A stretch of 64,000 nucleotides of DNA from Linanthus parryae. Its lineage: Eukaryota > Streptophyta > Magnoliopsida > Ericales > Polemoniaceae. This document shows, one piece after another, positions 41,637 through 52,827 of this stretch (positions within the stretch are counted from its first letter, which is position 1; each line of letters opens with the position of its first letter). The notes beneath the pieces were generated by a model. The model did no database searches. It worked only from the letters and a program-made list of their open reading frames with translations, and had not been told where the DNA came from. The stretch is from contig JALGPY010000014.1 in NCBI GenBank assembly GCA_023055425.1, forward strand, positions 14,220,501 to 14,284,500. The letters are read 5' to 3'. Made by a program: the position numbers and the translations under genes.

Positions 41637-42603
41637 CACGATGGAGGTCGATTGCCGCACCAAAGTACGACGCTGCCAGGAATGCCAATTCAAAGGGAAC
41701 CTAGTGCACGCTCCCGCCGTGGATCTACATGCACTAGGGACACCATGGCCATTTCACACATGGGCTCTGGACTTCATCGGTCCCATCCGACCGACGTCGC
41801 ACGGGAATCATTTCATTCTCACCGCAACTGAGCTGTTCACCAAGTGGGTGGAAGCAATACCGCTAAAGACGGCAAATGCGCTGGCTGTGGTCAATTTCAT
41901 CCAGGAAAGCATCATATGCAGGTTCGGAATCCCAAACACCGTTCTTTCAAATAACGGTACTCCTTTTGTTAATCGCCAGGTAGCTGCGAAATTAGCGAAG
42001 TACAATATCAGACAGATATGTTCTACCCCTTATTACCCAAAGGGAAACGGACAAGCTGAAGCGACTAACAAAACGCTTTTGAGAATTTTGAGCAAGATGG
42101 TCGCAGATGACCACAAGAAGTGGGCCGACTCTCTAAGCATAGCTCTGTGGGCTTACCGAACTTCTCCAAGGACACCCACAGGGGCCTCGCCATTTCTACT
42201 ATGTTATGGAGCCGAAGCTGTAGTACCTGCGGAGGTTAGAGTCAATTCGGCAAGGCTGGCCTTCCATGCACTCTATGAAAATCAACGCGATCACGACTTA
42301 GTCTTGCTGGAGGAAAAGCGAGAACAAGCCAAGAGAACCAACAAGCGATACCAGGAAAGAATCGCTCGCGCCTACAATAAGACGGTCCAGCGAAGAGATT
42401 TCGCGGTCGGAGACTTGGTCTTGCGCGCATCTGATCACTGCATGCGAGAAGCGACTCACCCGAAGTTCGCAGCCAACTGGGAAGGACCCTTCGAAGTCAC
42501 AGAAGTCTTTGACAGTGGCTACTGCAGCATACGAAGGTTGCACGGCACAACCTCTACTCCGAGTTCAGTCAACATGCGCTGGATTAAGAAGTACTATCCC
42601 TGA
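41506..42603 (+). CDS. GypB integrase, frame-shifted C-terminal part
   Basis: Second copy of the zinc region (HQVEHQGGAKLC ... CRTKVRRCQECQF), core with ALDFIGPIRPTSHGN, NTVLSNNGTPFVNRQ and PYYPKGNGQAEATNK, then AYRTSPRTPTGASPF, DLVLRASDHCMREATHP and MRWIKKYYP. The second catalytic residue, Asp in GypA (LSDNGTPF), is Asn here, a G-to-A change, so strand transfer should fail even with the frame restored. There is no chromodomain. Confidence 0.9.
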   Translation, partial: HEGNLLRCLDGREAQEVMYLSHQVEHQGGAKLCRQLLSIGYFWPTMEVDCRTKVRRCQECQFKGNLVHAPAVDLHALGTPWPFHTWALDFIGPIRPTSHGNHFILTATELFTKWVEAIPLKTANALAVVNFIQESIICRFGIPNTVLSNNGTPFVNRQVAAKLAKYNIRQICSTPYYPKGNGQAEATNKTLLRILSKMVADDHKKWADSLSIALWAYRTSPRTPTGASPFLLCYGAEAVVPAEVRVNSARLAFHALYENQRDHDLVLLEEKREQAKRTNKRYQERIARAYNKTVQRRDFAVGDLVLRASDHCMREATHPKFAANWEGPFEVTEVFDSGYCSIRRLHGTTSTPSSVNMRWIKKYYP

Positions 42604-42862
42604 CTTCTCTCATTTCATGCGTTTTATTATAACGTTGCTTGATATCTTGTATGGCTACGATTTACACAATCTCCTCCCCCATATGAGAGGATTGTAATCC
42701 CATCTCTCCCATATGAGAGCGTTATAATAAAAGAATTCTCCCAAATGAGAAGTTCACATTTCTAGCTGTTTATGTTGCTCTATTCAGTTTGTTATTACTG
42801 TTAATCATTGTTTATTCGCCGCAATAGCAATCTGTACAACTGCGATCTTAATTGATCAACTA

Positions 42863-43855
42863 AGCCTATCTCTTACGATAGCAGCCTATGCAAATGCGAT
42901 CTTAAGTGATCAACTAAGCCTATCTCTCGCGATAGCAGCCTATGCAAATGCGATCTTAAGTGATCATCTAAGCCTATCTCTTACGATAGCAGCCTATGCA
43001 AATGCGATCTTAAGTGAACATCTAAGCCTATCTCTCGCGATAGCAGCCTGTGCGATCTTAAGTGATCATCTAAGCCTATCTCTTACGATAGCAGCTATGC
43101 GATCTTAATTGATCATTTAAAGCCTATCTCTTGCGATAGCAATCTATGCAAATGCGATCTTAATTGATCATTTAAAGCCTATCTCTTGCGATAGCAATCT
43201 ATGCAAATGCAATCTTAATTGATCATTTAAAGCCTATCTCTTACGATAGCAGCCTGTGCAAATGCGATCTTAATTGATCATTTAAAGCCTATCTCTTGCG
43301 ATAGCAATCTATGCAAATGCGATCTTAATTGATCATTTAAAGCCTATCTCTTACGATAGCAGCCTGTGCAAATGCGACCTTAATTGATCATTTAGAGCCT
43401 ATCTCTTACGATAGCAACTTGTGCAAATGCGATCTTAATTGATCATATAAGCCTATCTCTTACGATAGCAGCCTGTCTAAATGCGATCCTGATTAATCTT
43501 CTAAAGTCTATCAGCCACGATAGCAACACATACAAATGCGATCTTAATTGATCTTTAAAGCCTATCTGTTACGATAGCAATTCATATGCGCGTGATCTTA
43601 TTTGATCCTCTAAAAGCCTATCTATTGCAATAGTAGCTCATGCGAATGCTAAAGATGATCCCGATCGATCTTCTAGTAAAGCCTATCTGCAACGATAGCA
43701 ACTTGCACAATTTAACGATCTTGATTGATCTACTAAAGACTATCTGCCATGATAGCAACTTGCAACATTGTGAAAATGATCTTAAATGATCCACAATGGC
43801 CAACCACAAGCCCATCTGCCAGGATGGCACAGCTGCGAAAATATGATCTCGAACG
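42863..43855. repeat. GypB tandem array, about 18 units of 47-66 bp
   Basis: Unit like AGCCTATCTCTTACGATAGC plus AGCCTATGCAAATGCGATCTTAAGTGATCATCTA. Two dyad elements per unit: GCCTATC...GATAGC and GATCTTAATTGATC. Units are near-identical at 42863-43450 and increasingly worn to the right. It lies between pol (plus) and the antisense unit (minus), which converge on it. The hairpin matches the GypA array motif read on the opposite strand. Confidence 0.88.
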
Positions 43856-44900
43856 ATCTAGCGAAGCATCAGCGAATTAATATATCGCAAATGCGAAACC
43901 ATTACATAGCATTATGCAAGGCGAAATATGCCGAAACGCATGCGAAATTGTATTTTGTTGTAAAGAGACAGCAGATAATACAAAAGGCCATTTATCATTA
44001 CGAGTCAAATGACTTACAATTTATCTGTCTAGATAGCAGCTTACAAGCGAAAAGCTCGAATCTAACTACGCAGCCAACATGGCTTACAATACATTCGAAA
44101 AGTGGCTGACAAGCCAGAAACACACTACGGGAATTCCGACTAGAAAAGGATGAACCCACCGGTTTCAACACCGGCTACGCAACACGCAGATCTGCGGGTG
44201 AACATCTGTAGCAGGGGGGATCTTGCTCTAAAAGAGCCACATGAAGCCATACGCTCAAGATCCCAGTATTCGACAAGACCGTTGTCAGATCTGCACCCCA
44301 TAACATTTGCCCAAGGAACCACCGGTTCCGGCGATCCACAGACAAGCAGAAGCTCCAAAGGGCAAGGGCTCCTTGTAGACGGGGATGAACGCGACAGTTC
44401 GCCACCCCGAGCTCACAAACGTGAAGTCGATGGATTCTCCTCCAGGGATGCTGGAGGAGAATTCCGCCGTTCATTACGAGACGGTAGCAGGGTCACTTCG
44501 GCGCTGCACCTCACCACGAGGCGGCCGGAAACATGACCTGCACACATAATACACGAAGAAATTTCTTCGAACGCACATGAGATATTATCTGCATCTCCTT
44601 TATGATGGTTATAAAGGGCAATAAGCCTCATAAAGTGGATCTTGGAAACTATTTCTACAGCACAAAGCGCAAACTCAGGATTCACAACTTGGAGTTGCCA
44701 TGAATCAACGAAAAATAAGCGTTGAAGCCAGCAGTCGTAAGGACTCACGGCAAAGCACATTTTTGGGATGAAGAACCCAAATAGCAAAGACAGGGTTTAT
44801 ATAGACCCTGTACAGACTCTTCGGTTGCCAAAGATGAGTCAGCAGAATTCAAAAAGAGGGTAAGTTCAATCACTTACGCCTTGAAAAGCGGTAACAATCA
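43856..44900 (-). pseudogene. Second, shortened antisense promoter and start in GypB
   Basis: On the minus strand GAAGAGTC is followed by CTATATAAAC (TATA at 44796-44803), and about 145 bp later by GTGCTGTAG then AAATAGTTTCCAAGATCC (44655-44635). GypA has GAAGAGTC, CTATATAAAC, GTGCTATAG and AAATGGCTCCCAAGAAATCC in the same order and place. Here the start codon reads ATA. Downstream frames (such as 44413-44787) resemble nothing I know. Region 43856-44100 shows nothing clear. Confidence 0.45.
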
Positions 44901-45220
44901 ATTACCCTACTAAAGGCTACGACGATTCAGTTGCGTATCCTAATAAATGACGGATAGTCATGATTCGGATGGACTTCCCAACGAAAGCGTGCTTATCTGC
45001 CGAGAAATTAGCGCGAAAATCAAGCAGAGTATCAATTGCTGATGTCATAATTGGATATGCACAGAAATATCCAATCAAATCCCGGAAAAGGGCAAAACGG
45101 GAAAATTCATTGTTGTTGTTGAAAAAAAGGGGGAGAAACCCTAGCAACATTACATTAATGTTTCAAACATTACATTAATGTTCCAGCTATTTTTTTGCTA
45201 TTTTTTTCAAAATTCGAAAA

Positions 45221-48200
45221 TCAAAGCAAATTCTTGATCAAGGAGTCTTGGGGCTCGAACTGCTCGCTCAGCTTCTCTACCTGTTCCACTTCTTGCTTCA
45301 ATTGCTCGCACTTGGCATTCATCTCATGATAGAGCTTCAGAGCTTCATCGACTTTTAGCTTTTGCTGCTCCACCTTCTGCTTCTCAGCTGCGAGATTCTG
45401 GTGGCCGAGTTTCAAAGTTACGGCTGCGCGAATCAGCGTGACTCTGTTCATAAGAAACTTGAAGCCCAGTCTGCCTTGGACTTTGGTCACGAGATTTTGG
45501 CACATGCCGCATAGCAACTCAGCACTCTGGACCGAAATGGTCGCAGGCGTAGCCGCAGACAGCTGCTCCAAAATCCAGATGGCTTCAGTAAGAAACAGCC
45601 TCCTGTCGAAGGGTCCTATCTCCAGAGATCTCACAAACGACTGCGGGTAGGTGAGACGCATTCGAACCACCCAGTCTACATCGGTTTGCTTCAAACCTGA
45701 GGAGACGTCAAAAATAAGTTATGATGTCAAAACTCGCAAGCGAATAATGCGACGTGCGAACAGCAAAGTTCTACTTACCAGTTCCTTCCAGAATCTCATG
45801 AAGAGAAGGAATGCGGGCTGCCGGGTTGTTCGAAGATTGCCCTCGCTCCATAGCTCTCCTATCAGCTGCGAGCTCCAATCTCTCGTAGTCAAGAGGAAGA
45901 GTGTAGGCCGCACCAGCTGCGACTGCATTCCCAACCTGCGAGCCCCAAATGCTCCACGCAGGAATAGGTGCCTCTGGCTCAGTCGTCGCCGGAGGCGAAG
46001 GGACAGCCGAAGTCGCTTGGCGAAGGACGCTCTCAGATGCGAGAACATTAGCAGCACTTGTCCTTACTTCCTCAGCACTAGCATGGACATCTTCATTCAT
46101 CAGCACAGTATCAGCTCCAGCATCGTCGGAAAGTTCGATGATGTCCTCGAGAGGCTCACCCGCGTGTTCAGCAGCTGCGACGGGCTTCTCGGTATGGGAG
46201 CTCAGAATTGGAACATAGGACGCAGAAGGCTGACTTCTCTGCTCCAGCTCAGGTTCCTCAACATGACCTGCGGTATTAAATGCGATAATATGAGGTAACT
46301 TGTGTTATAAGTTATTTCGCTATCTTTACTAAAGCTAAGAGTAAGCACCTCCACGCGAAGGTGGGATTGAGGTATCCTCATCATACACTAAGGACGTGGA
46401 ACCATGCCCTATCAGTGTGTCCTCACTAAGCAAGTCTTTAAGAGAAGCGTGACCTGGGATGCGAATAAACCAGTCATGATTCTGCCTTAAGTTGCTAAAG
46501 CCTAGTACGTGCGTATCACTCAAATAGTTACCTGAGGGTTCTCCGCATTTGCCTACTAACCAACGGCGAATGTCATCCTTTGACACACCATGCTTTAACG
46601 CACCCACAATAACATCTCTATAAGTTACTGCGAGATTGAAGATCTCACCTTTATCGCCACCTGCGATCTCTTCGAAGTCTGCTTGGACTTGCTCCAAGGC
46701 CGCTGCATCCTCTCCGGGAACCTCATCTTCCTCCTCCGCATGAGGAGCCACTTCTTCGGGAAGCTCGTCTTCCTCGCCAACTGGACGCATTGAGTCGTCA
46801 ACATGCTGCTCTTCGAGGCTCCGCTGTTTCACACGCTCGAGCTCCTCTTCCTCTCGCCGCCTTCTTCTTTCAGCAGCCTCCGCGACTGTCTTTCGGGACT
46901 CAACAAGAACGTCCTCGCTTATGGGCTCATCTGGAATGCCAGAATGGGCACCTATCTTTTGTCTCTTGGCCACAAGGCCACCAATGGTTTCATCATCATC
47001 ATCTGCGAATACACGATTGGTTTAAAGAAAAGAAGTGCAAAGAAGTTACGATAACGAGAAAGGGAATGCGACGGAGGTACCTCCTGATTCTTCCTCATGC
47101 AACACAACTGTTACTTCTTCTTCTTCATCACTTGCATGGGGCTCCTGCCTCTCTTCCTCTTCCTCTTGTTTGAATGGAACGAAAGTCTCAACTGCGAGAT
47201 CTTTCCGCACTTTGCTGGGCATGCGACCTTTGCCTTTGTCCTTGATAGAAAGGGACCTCACTGGAGGAGAAGCTGGGGCATTCCTAGGGGAAGAAATCGT
47301 AATTCCCTTTTGGCTAGGTCTTTTTACTCTTGGCGCCGCAGTCGCTGGAGGAGACGGGTCATCTCCAGAAGGAGACGGAGCCAGAGGATTGTCTATCAGC
47401 GAGTCAGCAAAAGCATTCATGACTGCGCGAATCTTTGTTTCGAGCTCAGGTTCCATCCTCCACGCTAGCCGGAACGACTGCCTTTGTCTTCTGGTGGCAA
47501 CAATGGCGTTAACCAATGACTTGGAGCGATCACCAGATGCGAATCGCCGCACATGACACTACAACCGTACAGAATAAAGACGTCAGCATAAGGAAATCAA
47601 GAAGCTTAATGCACGCGGAGAAATCGCTTACCTCAGCAAATGCCTTGCTATATCTGACGACATGCGTATCGCCCTTCTTAATTGCGGCAACTTGCTCCTT
47701 CAGAATGACATCAGGGCACAAATGGTTCTCACGATCCCACAGTGAGTAGCAACCATACTCAGACTCGCTCAGACTGCAAGTGGGGCGAAACGGAAAAGAG
47801 TTCCTTTTGATCAAGGGAGATCTACCTGGCTGCGCGGCCGACTCCATCTCAATCCTCGTTTGCTGGGCAACCCAGTATGCGAGCCAGTTCTGGGAACAAC
47901 CACCCTCGCGGGTTCCCGCAGGCTGCTCAAAAGGAAGATTGTTCATGAAAACCGTCTTGCACTCCTTTGTTAGCAAGCGCTCGTAGCATCCTCTGACAAT
48001 GGACTGGGGCCAGATTGATGGGGCCACCGCATCAAAACCAAACTGAGGAGAAACTCGAGTAAGGTCAACGTCCACGGTAAGCTTTTCGTACCTCGGCGCG
48101 AGCTCACGAATATGCTCTGCAAGGGCAGGAAGGGAACCTCGCAGACACCAGCAAAAGAACTCGCGGTAGCGCTCATGGAAATGAGGTCCCCCTTCAAAGA

Positions 48201-49512
48201 GAAGCTCTTCTGAAAAGACCATGCCTTTAGAGGGGTACAGCTTTGGAAACCATCGCACATTCTCAATGCGCGTGGCATAGGGCCTGGCAGTAAAATCCTT
48301 CCGTTTGTCGCATATCCAACTCCAAACGCACTTGGTGTTGCCTGTTCCGAACCATCTCGCAGCTCTTCCGCTGTTGCGCGCTTCTGTCTCGCCTGGGGGA
48401 CACCACTTGTCAAGTTGGAGAGCAGTTGGAGCATAAGACGGCCAGCGCTCGAAAACCCACATTGTTAAAAAGGAAATATTGACAAAAGTCAGTACATCGA
48501 GGCGGCCACGCGACTCCCTCATAGCCAGAACCAGCTGATCAAGCCTATAGTACAGCGTGCCCAAGACCAAGGGTCCGAGTGCGACTCTCTGGCCAAGAGC
48601 GAGCCTCACAGCAAGTGGCAACACATGGTAGAAGACTCCGTCATGGGAGTGACCATCAATCAAGTACCTCGACAGCCAGGCACAGAGAAAAGCACAAAGG
48701 GTCAAGTGATAACCCTTGCCCTCTACGTAATTCTCGGCCTCCGGATCTTCACTCAGAAGTTTCTTAGTAATGCTGCTGTTCGCATAGTCTCGAAAGAAGT
48801 ACTGCAACCATTTGTTCCAGGTATTCTTCGCGGATGTATCAACCAGCTGCCAGTTCGGAAGAGGCTTCGTAGTGGTCCACCGAGTGGAGATTTTCTTCAC
48901 CTCTGCTAGGCATTCCTCCATCTGCGTGTATAAGGCAATCTCCGCAGATGTCCTCAAAGGACTCAGAGGATCCACCTCGCCCATGGGGGAAAGCTCGTAC
49001 AGCATTTGAACGTCCTCGAGTGTGGGGGCAGCCTCGAATTCAGCAAAATGGAACGTGTGAGTCGCAGGCGAATAACGGGACAGAAGGTCTAGAAGCATGG
49101 ATTGATCCAGCTTCACGGCAGCACCCTTCATAGCACGGATAGCAAAGTATACGCCGGCTTCATCAAGAGTCGCGGCGTGATGATCCAACACGTGGTCGAT
49201 CCACTCATCCATATAGTCCAATTTCTGGACGAACGCCTGGGTAGAAATCGCAGTATATGGGAAGTGCCCGTTCTCGATTCCCAATCGAACCACATCCTCG
49301 GAACCAACCAACTCGAGCAAGGCTGAGTTAACTGGGCGAGTTAGCGTCAGCAATCGCTCAACTGGGACAGGATCAGGCATCCTCTTCGCCTTTACCCTCG
49401 CATGATAGAAATCTTTGCCGCCTAAAACGGGGGCTTTTCGCCACAAGGCCTGCGGAAGGTCGGGTATCTCTTCATCTTCCTTGACGGGTCTGGTTACTCT
49501 TGTCTTGGCCAT
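45221..49512 (-). CDS. GypB antisense gene: plant-mobile-domain-like protein, five exons, intact
   Basis: Exons on the minus strand: 49512-47632, 47558-47081, 47002-46349, 46267-45779, 45696-45221. Donors GAG/GTAAGC, GAG/GTACCT, GAG/GTGCTT, CTG/GTAAGT; acceptors TTGTAG, TTCGCAG, CCGCAG, CCTCAG; introns of 73, 78, 81 and 82 bp; phases 0,1,1,1. The spliced frame is 3978 nt, 1325 residues, no stop. N-terminal half: THTFHFAEFEAAPTLEDVQM (residues about 151-170), LPLAVRLALGQ, MWVFERWPSYAP, resembling the plant mobile domain of MAIN/MAIL proteins and of some transposons. Exon 2 has RRFASGDRSKSL and basic KGKGRMPSKVRK; exon 3 has RRRRR and GVSKDDIRRWLVGKC; exon 5 has a Glu/Lys/Gln heptad coiled coil. 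Nuclear location is inferred. Its role in the element is unknown. Introns survive because the genomic RNA is the opposite strand. Confidence 0.85.
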
Positions 49513-50180
49513 TCCTGCGGAAGAGCAAGAAAAAGGGGGGAGAAATACCACATTTCAGTTTGAATTTTGAAATTCAAGATCTATGCAAAGGAAGACGAAC
49601 AGTTCCGGTATCGATTTCAGAAATTGGGGAGTTGCAGGATCTCGTATTGTTGAAAGATTAAAACAAAGCGGGTTCAAAGATCAAAGCCTCTTCACAAATT
49701 TCATGGGTTTACAGATTCAACGCAGTTCAAGGCAAACACTGGTATCTTAAATCAAAAGTAAACGAGGCCAACCTTGTTTTCTTGAAGCCTGCTTGGATAT
49801 GCACAATTGAAGAATACGATTTGCAGTTCTGAACTGGTGATTGATTATCTGGATCTGCTCTCGAAGATCTCCGGGTACCATTCACTTTAAGAGAAAGAAG
49901 TGATGCTTTGCAATAATGGGGGATACAAGGTATTTATCCAAAACAATGAAGGGTTGCGTCCTTTCGGTAGTCGAATCGCAACCGTCACCGTCGAATCGCG
50001 CAATCACAGGACAAGCTGACGTCACGCCTAAAACCCTAAAGGTCAGACGGCACGACTCTAGGGGTTTTAGGTCATAATGACACGCACGGGGGCTGAACTT
50101 ACCCGTATTTGAATTGGTGCGTGGCGGCGACGCGTATGTTGGTTTCCGCGCATGGAAGTCTATACGGCTATGAGTCTTCA
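49513..50180 (-). promoter_or_regulatory. Upstream region of the GypB antisense gene
   Basis: No open frame. CTTCCGCAG directly before GAATGG of the start reads as an acceptor of a 5' untranslated intron, as in GypA. A TATA-like GGATAAATACC is on the minus strand at 49930-49940. The region lies between the gene and the 3' LTR, so the antisense transcript would start inside the element or in the LTR. Confidence 0.4.
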
Positions 50181-50199
50181 CGCGCAGAAAGGGGGCTAA
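50181..50199 (+). other. GypB polypurine tract
   Basis: CGCGCAGAAAGGGGGCTAA directly before the 3' LTR start TGTAGATACTG. Confidence 0.85.
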
Positions 50200-50825
50200 T
50201 GTAGATACTGCTTTCTGAGCTGACAGATCTTGGCCACGTGGCAGCCATCCAGCACACCATATTGTGCTCCATACACACCGGATCACCAGCCGAGCTGATC
50301 CATGTGGGGGCTGCGAGACAGAGCCCTCGCATACCACTGCACGGTACTTGTAGGGACTTTGTGGTTTGGAGGCTAGAGTAAGCCCTGTCGCGTGCGAGCC
50401 AAGCCCGCACGCGACCTTTAGTAACTGTTTTGAGAGATTTATGGCACGAGCTCCATAAACCCGGTCAATCCGGTCAAACCCGGTCAACCTCATAACGGTT
50501 CCGGTATTCGCGCACCACGTGCTCTAACGGTCCCTATATACTCGGACGAACGTGCCGTTATGGTTAAGCTAATTAAGCCGCCATTAATGGGCGCATTAAC
50601 CACACTACAACGGTCACGTTCTCCAGTATATATAGATCGTCAACCTTTCCATACAAAGGAGAACACACTGCCATACGCGGAAGCTCTGCCAAACCTCTGT
50701 CTCTCTCTCAGACATTGCTACTGCCTTACTCTCTCCCTACACACAACCCAACTCTTCCTGTGCGATCCTTGATCCACTACATACGGTGTACACAGAGGTC
50801 TCCCCGCCGGAATCTCTTGTACACA
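50200..50825 (+). repeat. GypB 3' LTR (626 bp)
   Basis: Same length as the 5' LTR with about five substitutions by eye. TATATATA at 50627-50634. Followed by the GGAGG duplication. Confidence 0.96.
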
Positions 50826-50830
50826 GGAGG

Positions 50831-52667
50831 CAACCCAAATTAGGAGTAGTGTAATTTAATTTAGTTATTTATGTTAAAATTTAGAGAGGTGAGATGAGTG
50901 TGATATGATGTATAAGCAAGAATGTGCATGAAACAGCAGAGAAAAAAAATATGGAGCAGAAAAGTTATTGTCAATGTTGCTACGCAGGTAGCAATACGTA
51001 CAGTGCGCAGAACATGCAGCTTTCCAGAATCTTGAAGAATCGACCCCGGTGGGCTCTGGCACACTCGACCATCACAGGGACTCATACGAGTTGGGGATTC
51101 TTCAGGAATAGTTTTCAAGCAGACCAGATCAATCAACCCTGGTGTACGACAATACACTCGACCGTATGGGAGCACATTGTCATACGCAATTGTGCTTGGG
51201 GATTGCACATTTCAAGAGCACGCACACAACCCGGAAAGTTCAAAAAATTGCAACGAGCAAGTGTGGGGGTGGAGCGTTACACCTTGATCGGTTATGGATT
51301 TTCCCGATGACTTTTCCGGCAATAATTTCCGGCGACCGTCGGGGTCCATCTTGCCGGAAACTGCAAACTGCACCCGTAGACTTGCTTCGGGTGCTCAGGT
51401 CCACATTCCCTTGCTACTCCTTATTTTGCGTTTTAGGCACGAGCCCGTACCTGGGTCGATATTTGTGTGTTTTTCTCGGTTTCCGTGCCGAATGTGGAAG
51501 AACCCCTGGTAGTTGTAGGAGGTTAGTTGCTGAGAGGCACGCATCACGGGCACGTAATTTCTGCACATTTTTCTTCTTTATTTTTCTTCCTCATGGTGAC
51601 TTGACCAGTTCCACCAGTAGTCTGACCGGTTCTTCCGAGACTAGATGAGACCCGAATTTTGTGCAAGATCAGTTTGGGCCATGAGGGCATGCCACCTCTT
51701 AGTGTGGTGGTGGGGATCGTGTCTGCATTTACCAGGTCTTCACGTTTTTTAAACTTTATTTCTTGAGTCTGCACGTTTTCTTTATTTGTGTCAACCCACC
51801 ACAAATTTCTGACCATGCATTGTGAAAAAAAATTGAAAAATAAGAAAATTTTGAGGAAGGGCAATTGAATTAACAAGAGGCTTGACAGAAACTGATGATG
51901 GTCTTCGAACAGGAAGGAAAAACCACACCGAGGTGTAGTAGAGTGAGTGAGAACCAGTTCGCTTAGGAATCAGCAAGTACTGGTGGATTGGGCTAAAAAT
52001 CCGACTAGTTGCCACACCGCCGTCACTTAGGTAGTCGACAACCCGCCTACGGGCGCCATCACGGTCACTGCATCTTTCGGTGGAGTGATTGGCTCATAAC
52101 AGACCTCACGTTCTGTTTCTTAACCCTTGGTCCACTTAGTAACCCCGTTTGAATCCGTTTACCCTTTTTATTCATAGCCCGTGTAGCCTAGGAAGCCTTC
52201 TTTGTGACCTACATCACTCGTGTAGTTGGTTGTTCCTGCGCGTTATGACAGAGGGAGTGAGTTAGGGAGGGTTTCTGACAGGGAGAGCTTCATGACATAT
52301 TTTTGTGGGCAGTTTTGACATTTGCATGTTTTTTGAGGGTTGGACAGGGTGAGTTAGAGGCGACTGCATTGATTTGCGGAGGTGATTCAGTGCACTACAT
52401 AGTAATCATAGGTGGAGGAGTCGCGTGCGAGGCATCTTTCTGCACCGGGTACCGGGGGTTGTTGGGTTAGTTGGTGGTCATGCCGTTTTTCTACATCTTT
52501 GGTGATGAGGAGGTTCGGTAGGACTGCACGTACTTTGACAACGACTACATGATCGACGCTTCATGACTAGTGCGGGGGGACCGCAAAACGAGGACATTTT
52601 TCGTACGCCGCAAAATTGTATTATTTCTGCACCACTCAGCTTATATCTGTTTGTTTACTTACGTTAC

Positions 52668-52699
<32 letters not shown>

Positions 52700-52752
52700 C
52701 GGCGCAGACAGAAAATTAGCCACGCAACCCGTGCATTAGGAACACAAAAAAA

Positions 52753-52827
<75 letters not shown>

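Larger units (their letters stand above)
35454..50825 (+). mobile_element. GypB, complete Tat-type Ty3/gypsy element (15.4 kb)
   Basis: Paired 626-bp LTRs with about five differences, a perfect GGAGG target duplication (35449-35453 and 50826-50830), primer site, gag, protease, RT, RNase H, second RNase H, integrase, tandem array, a second antisense start, an intact antisense five-exon gene and a polypurine tract. The second Athila internal region has the uninterrupted site GGTTGGGAGGCAACCC, which proves the boundaries. Pol carries two one-base insertions, a 131-bp tandem duplication and an integrase Asp-to-Asn change. Confidence 0.97.

Noticed and set aside
42863..43855. Regular repeats as a CRISPR array
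   Set aside because: Plant nuclear retrotransposon context, no spacers of unique sequence, units directly adjacent and drifting.
44150..44536. Plus-strand 128-codon frame as a gene
   Set aside because: No domain, no counterpart in GypA. The interval is better explained as the worn second antisense module.
45651..46298. Plus-strand frames opposite the antisense exons (also 47035-47556) as genes
   Set aside because: They are the reverse side of well-supported minus-strand exons and have no domain.
51142..51648. Frame with partner at 57108-57662 as an Athila env-like gene
   Set aside because: Conserved only because the two array bodies are copies. Starts differ, and there is no clear signal peptide or receptor-type region. 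A third-gene remnant remains possible but unsupported.
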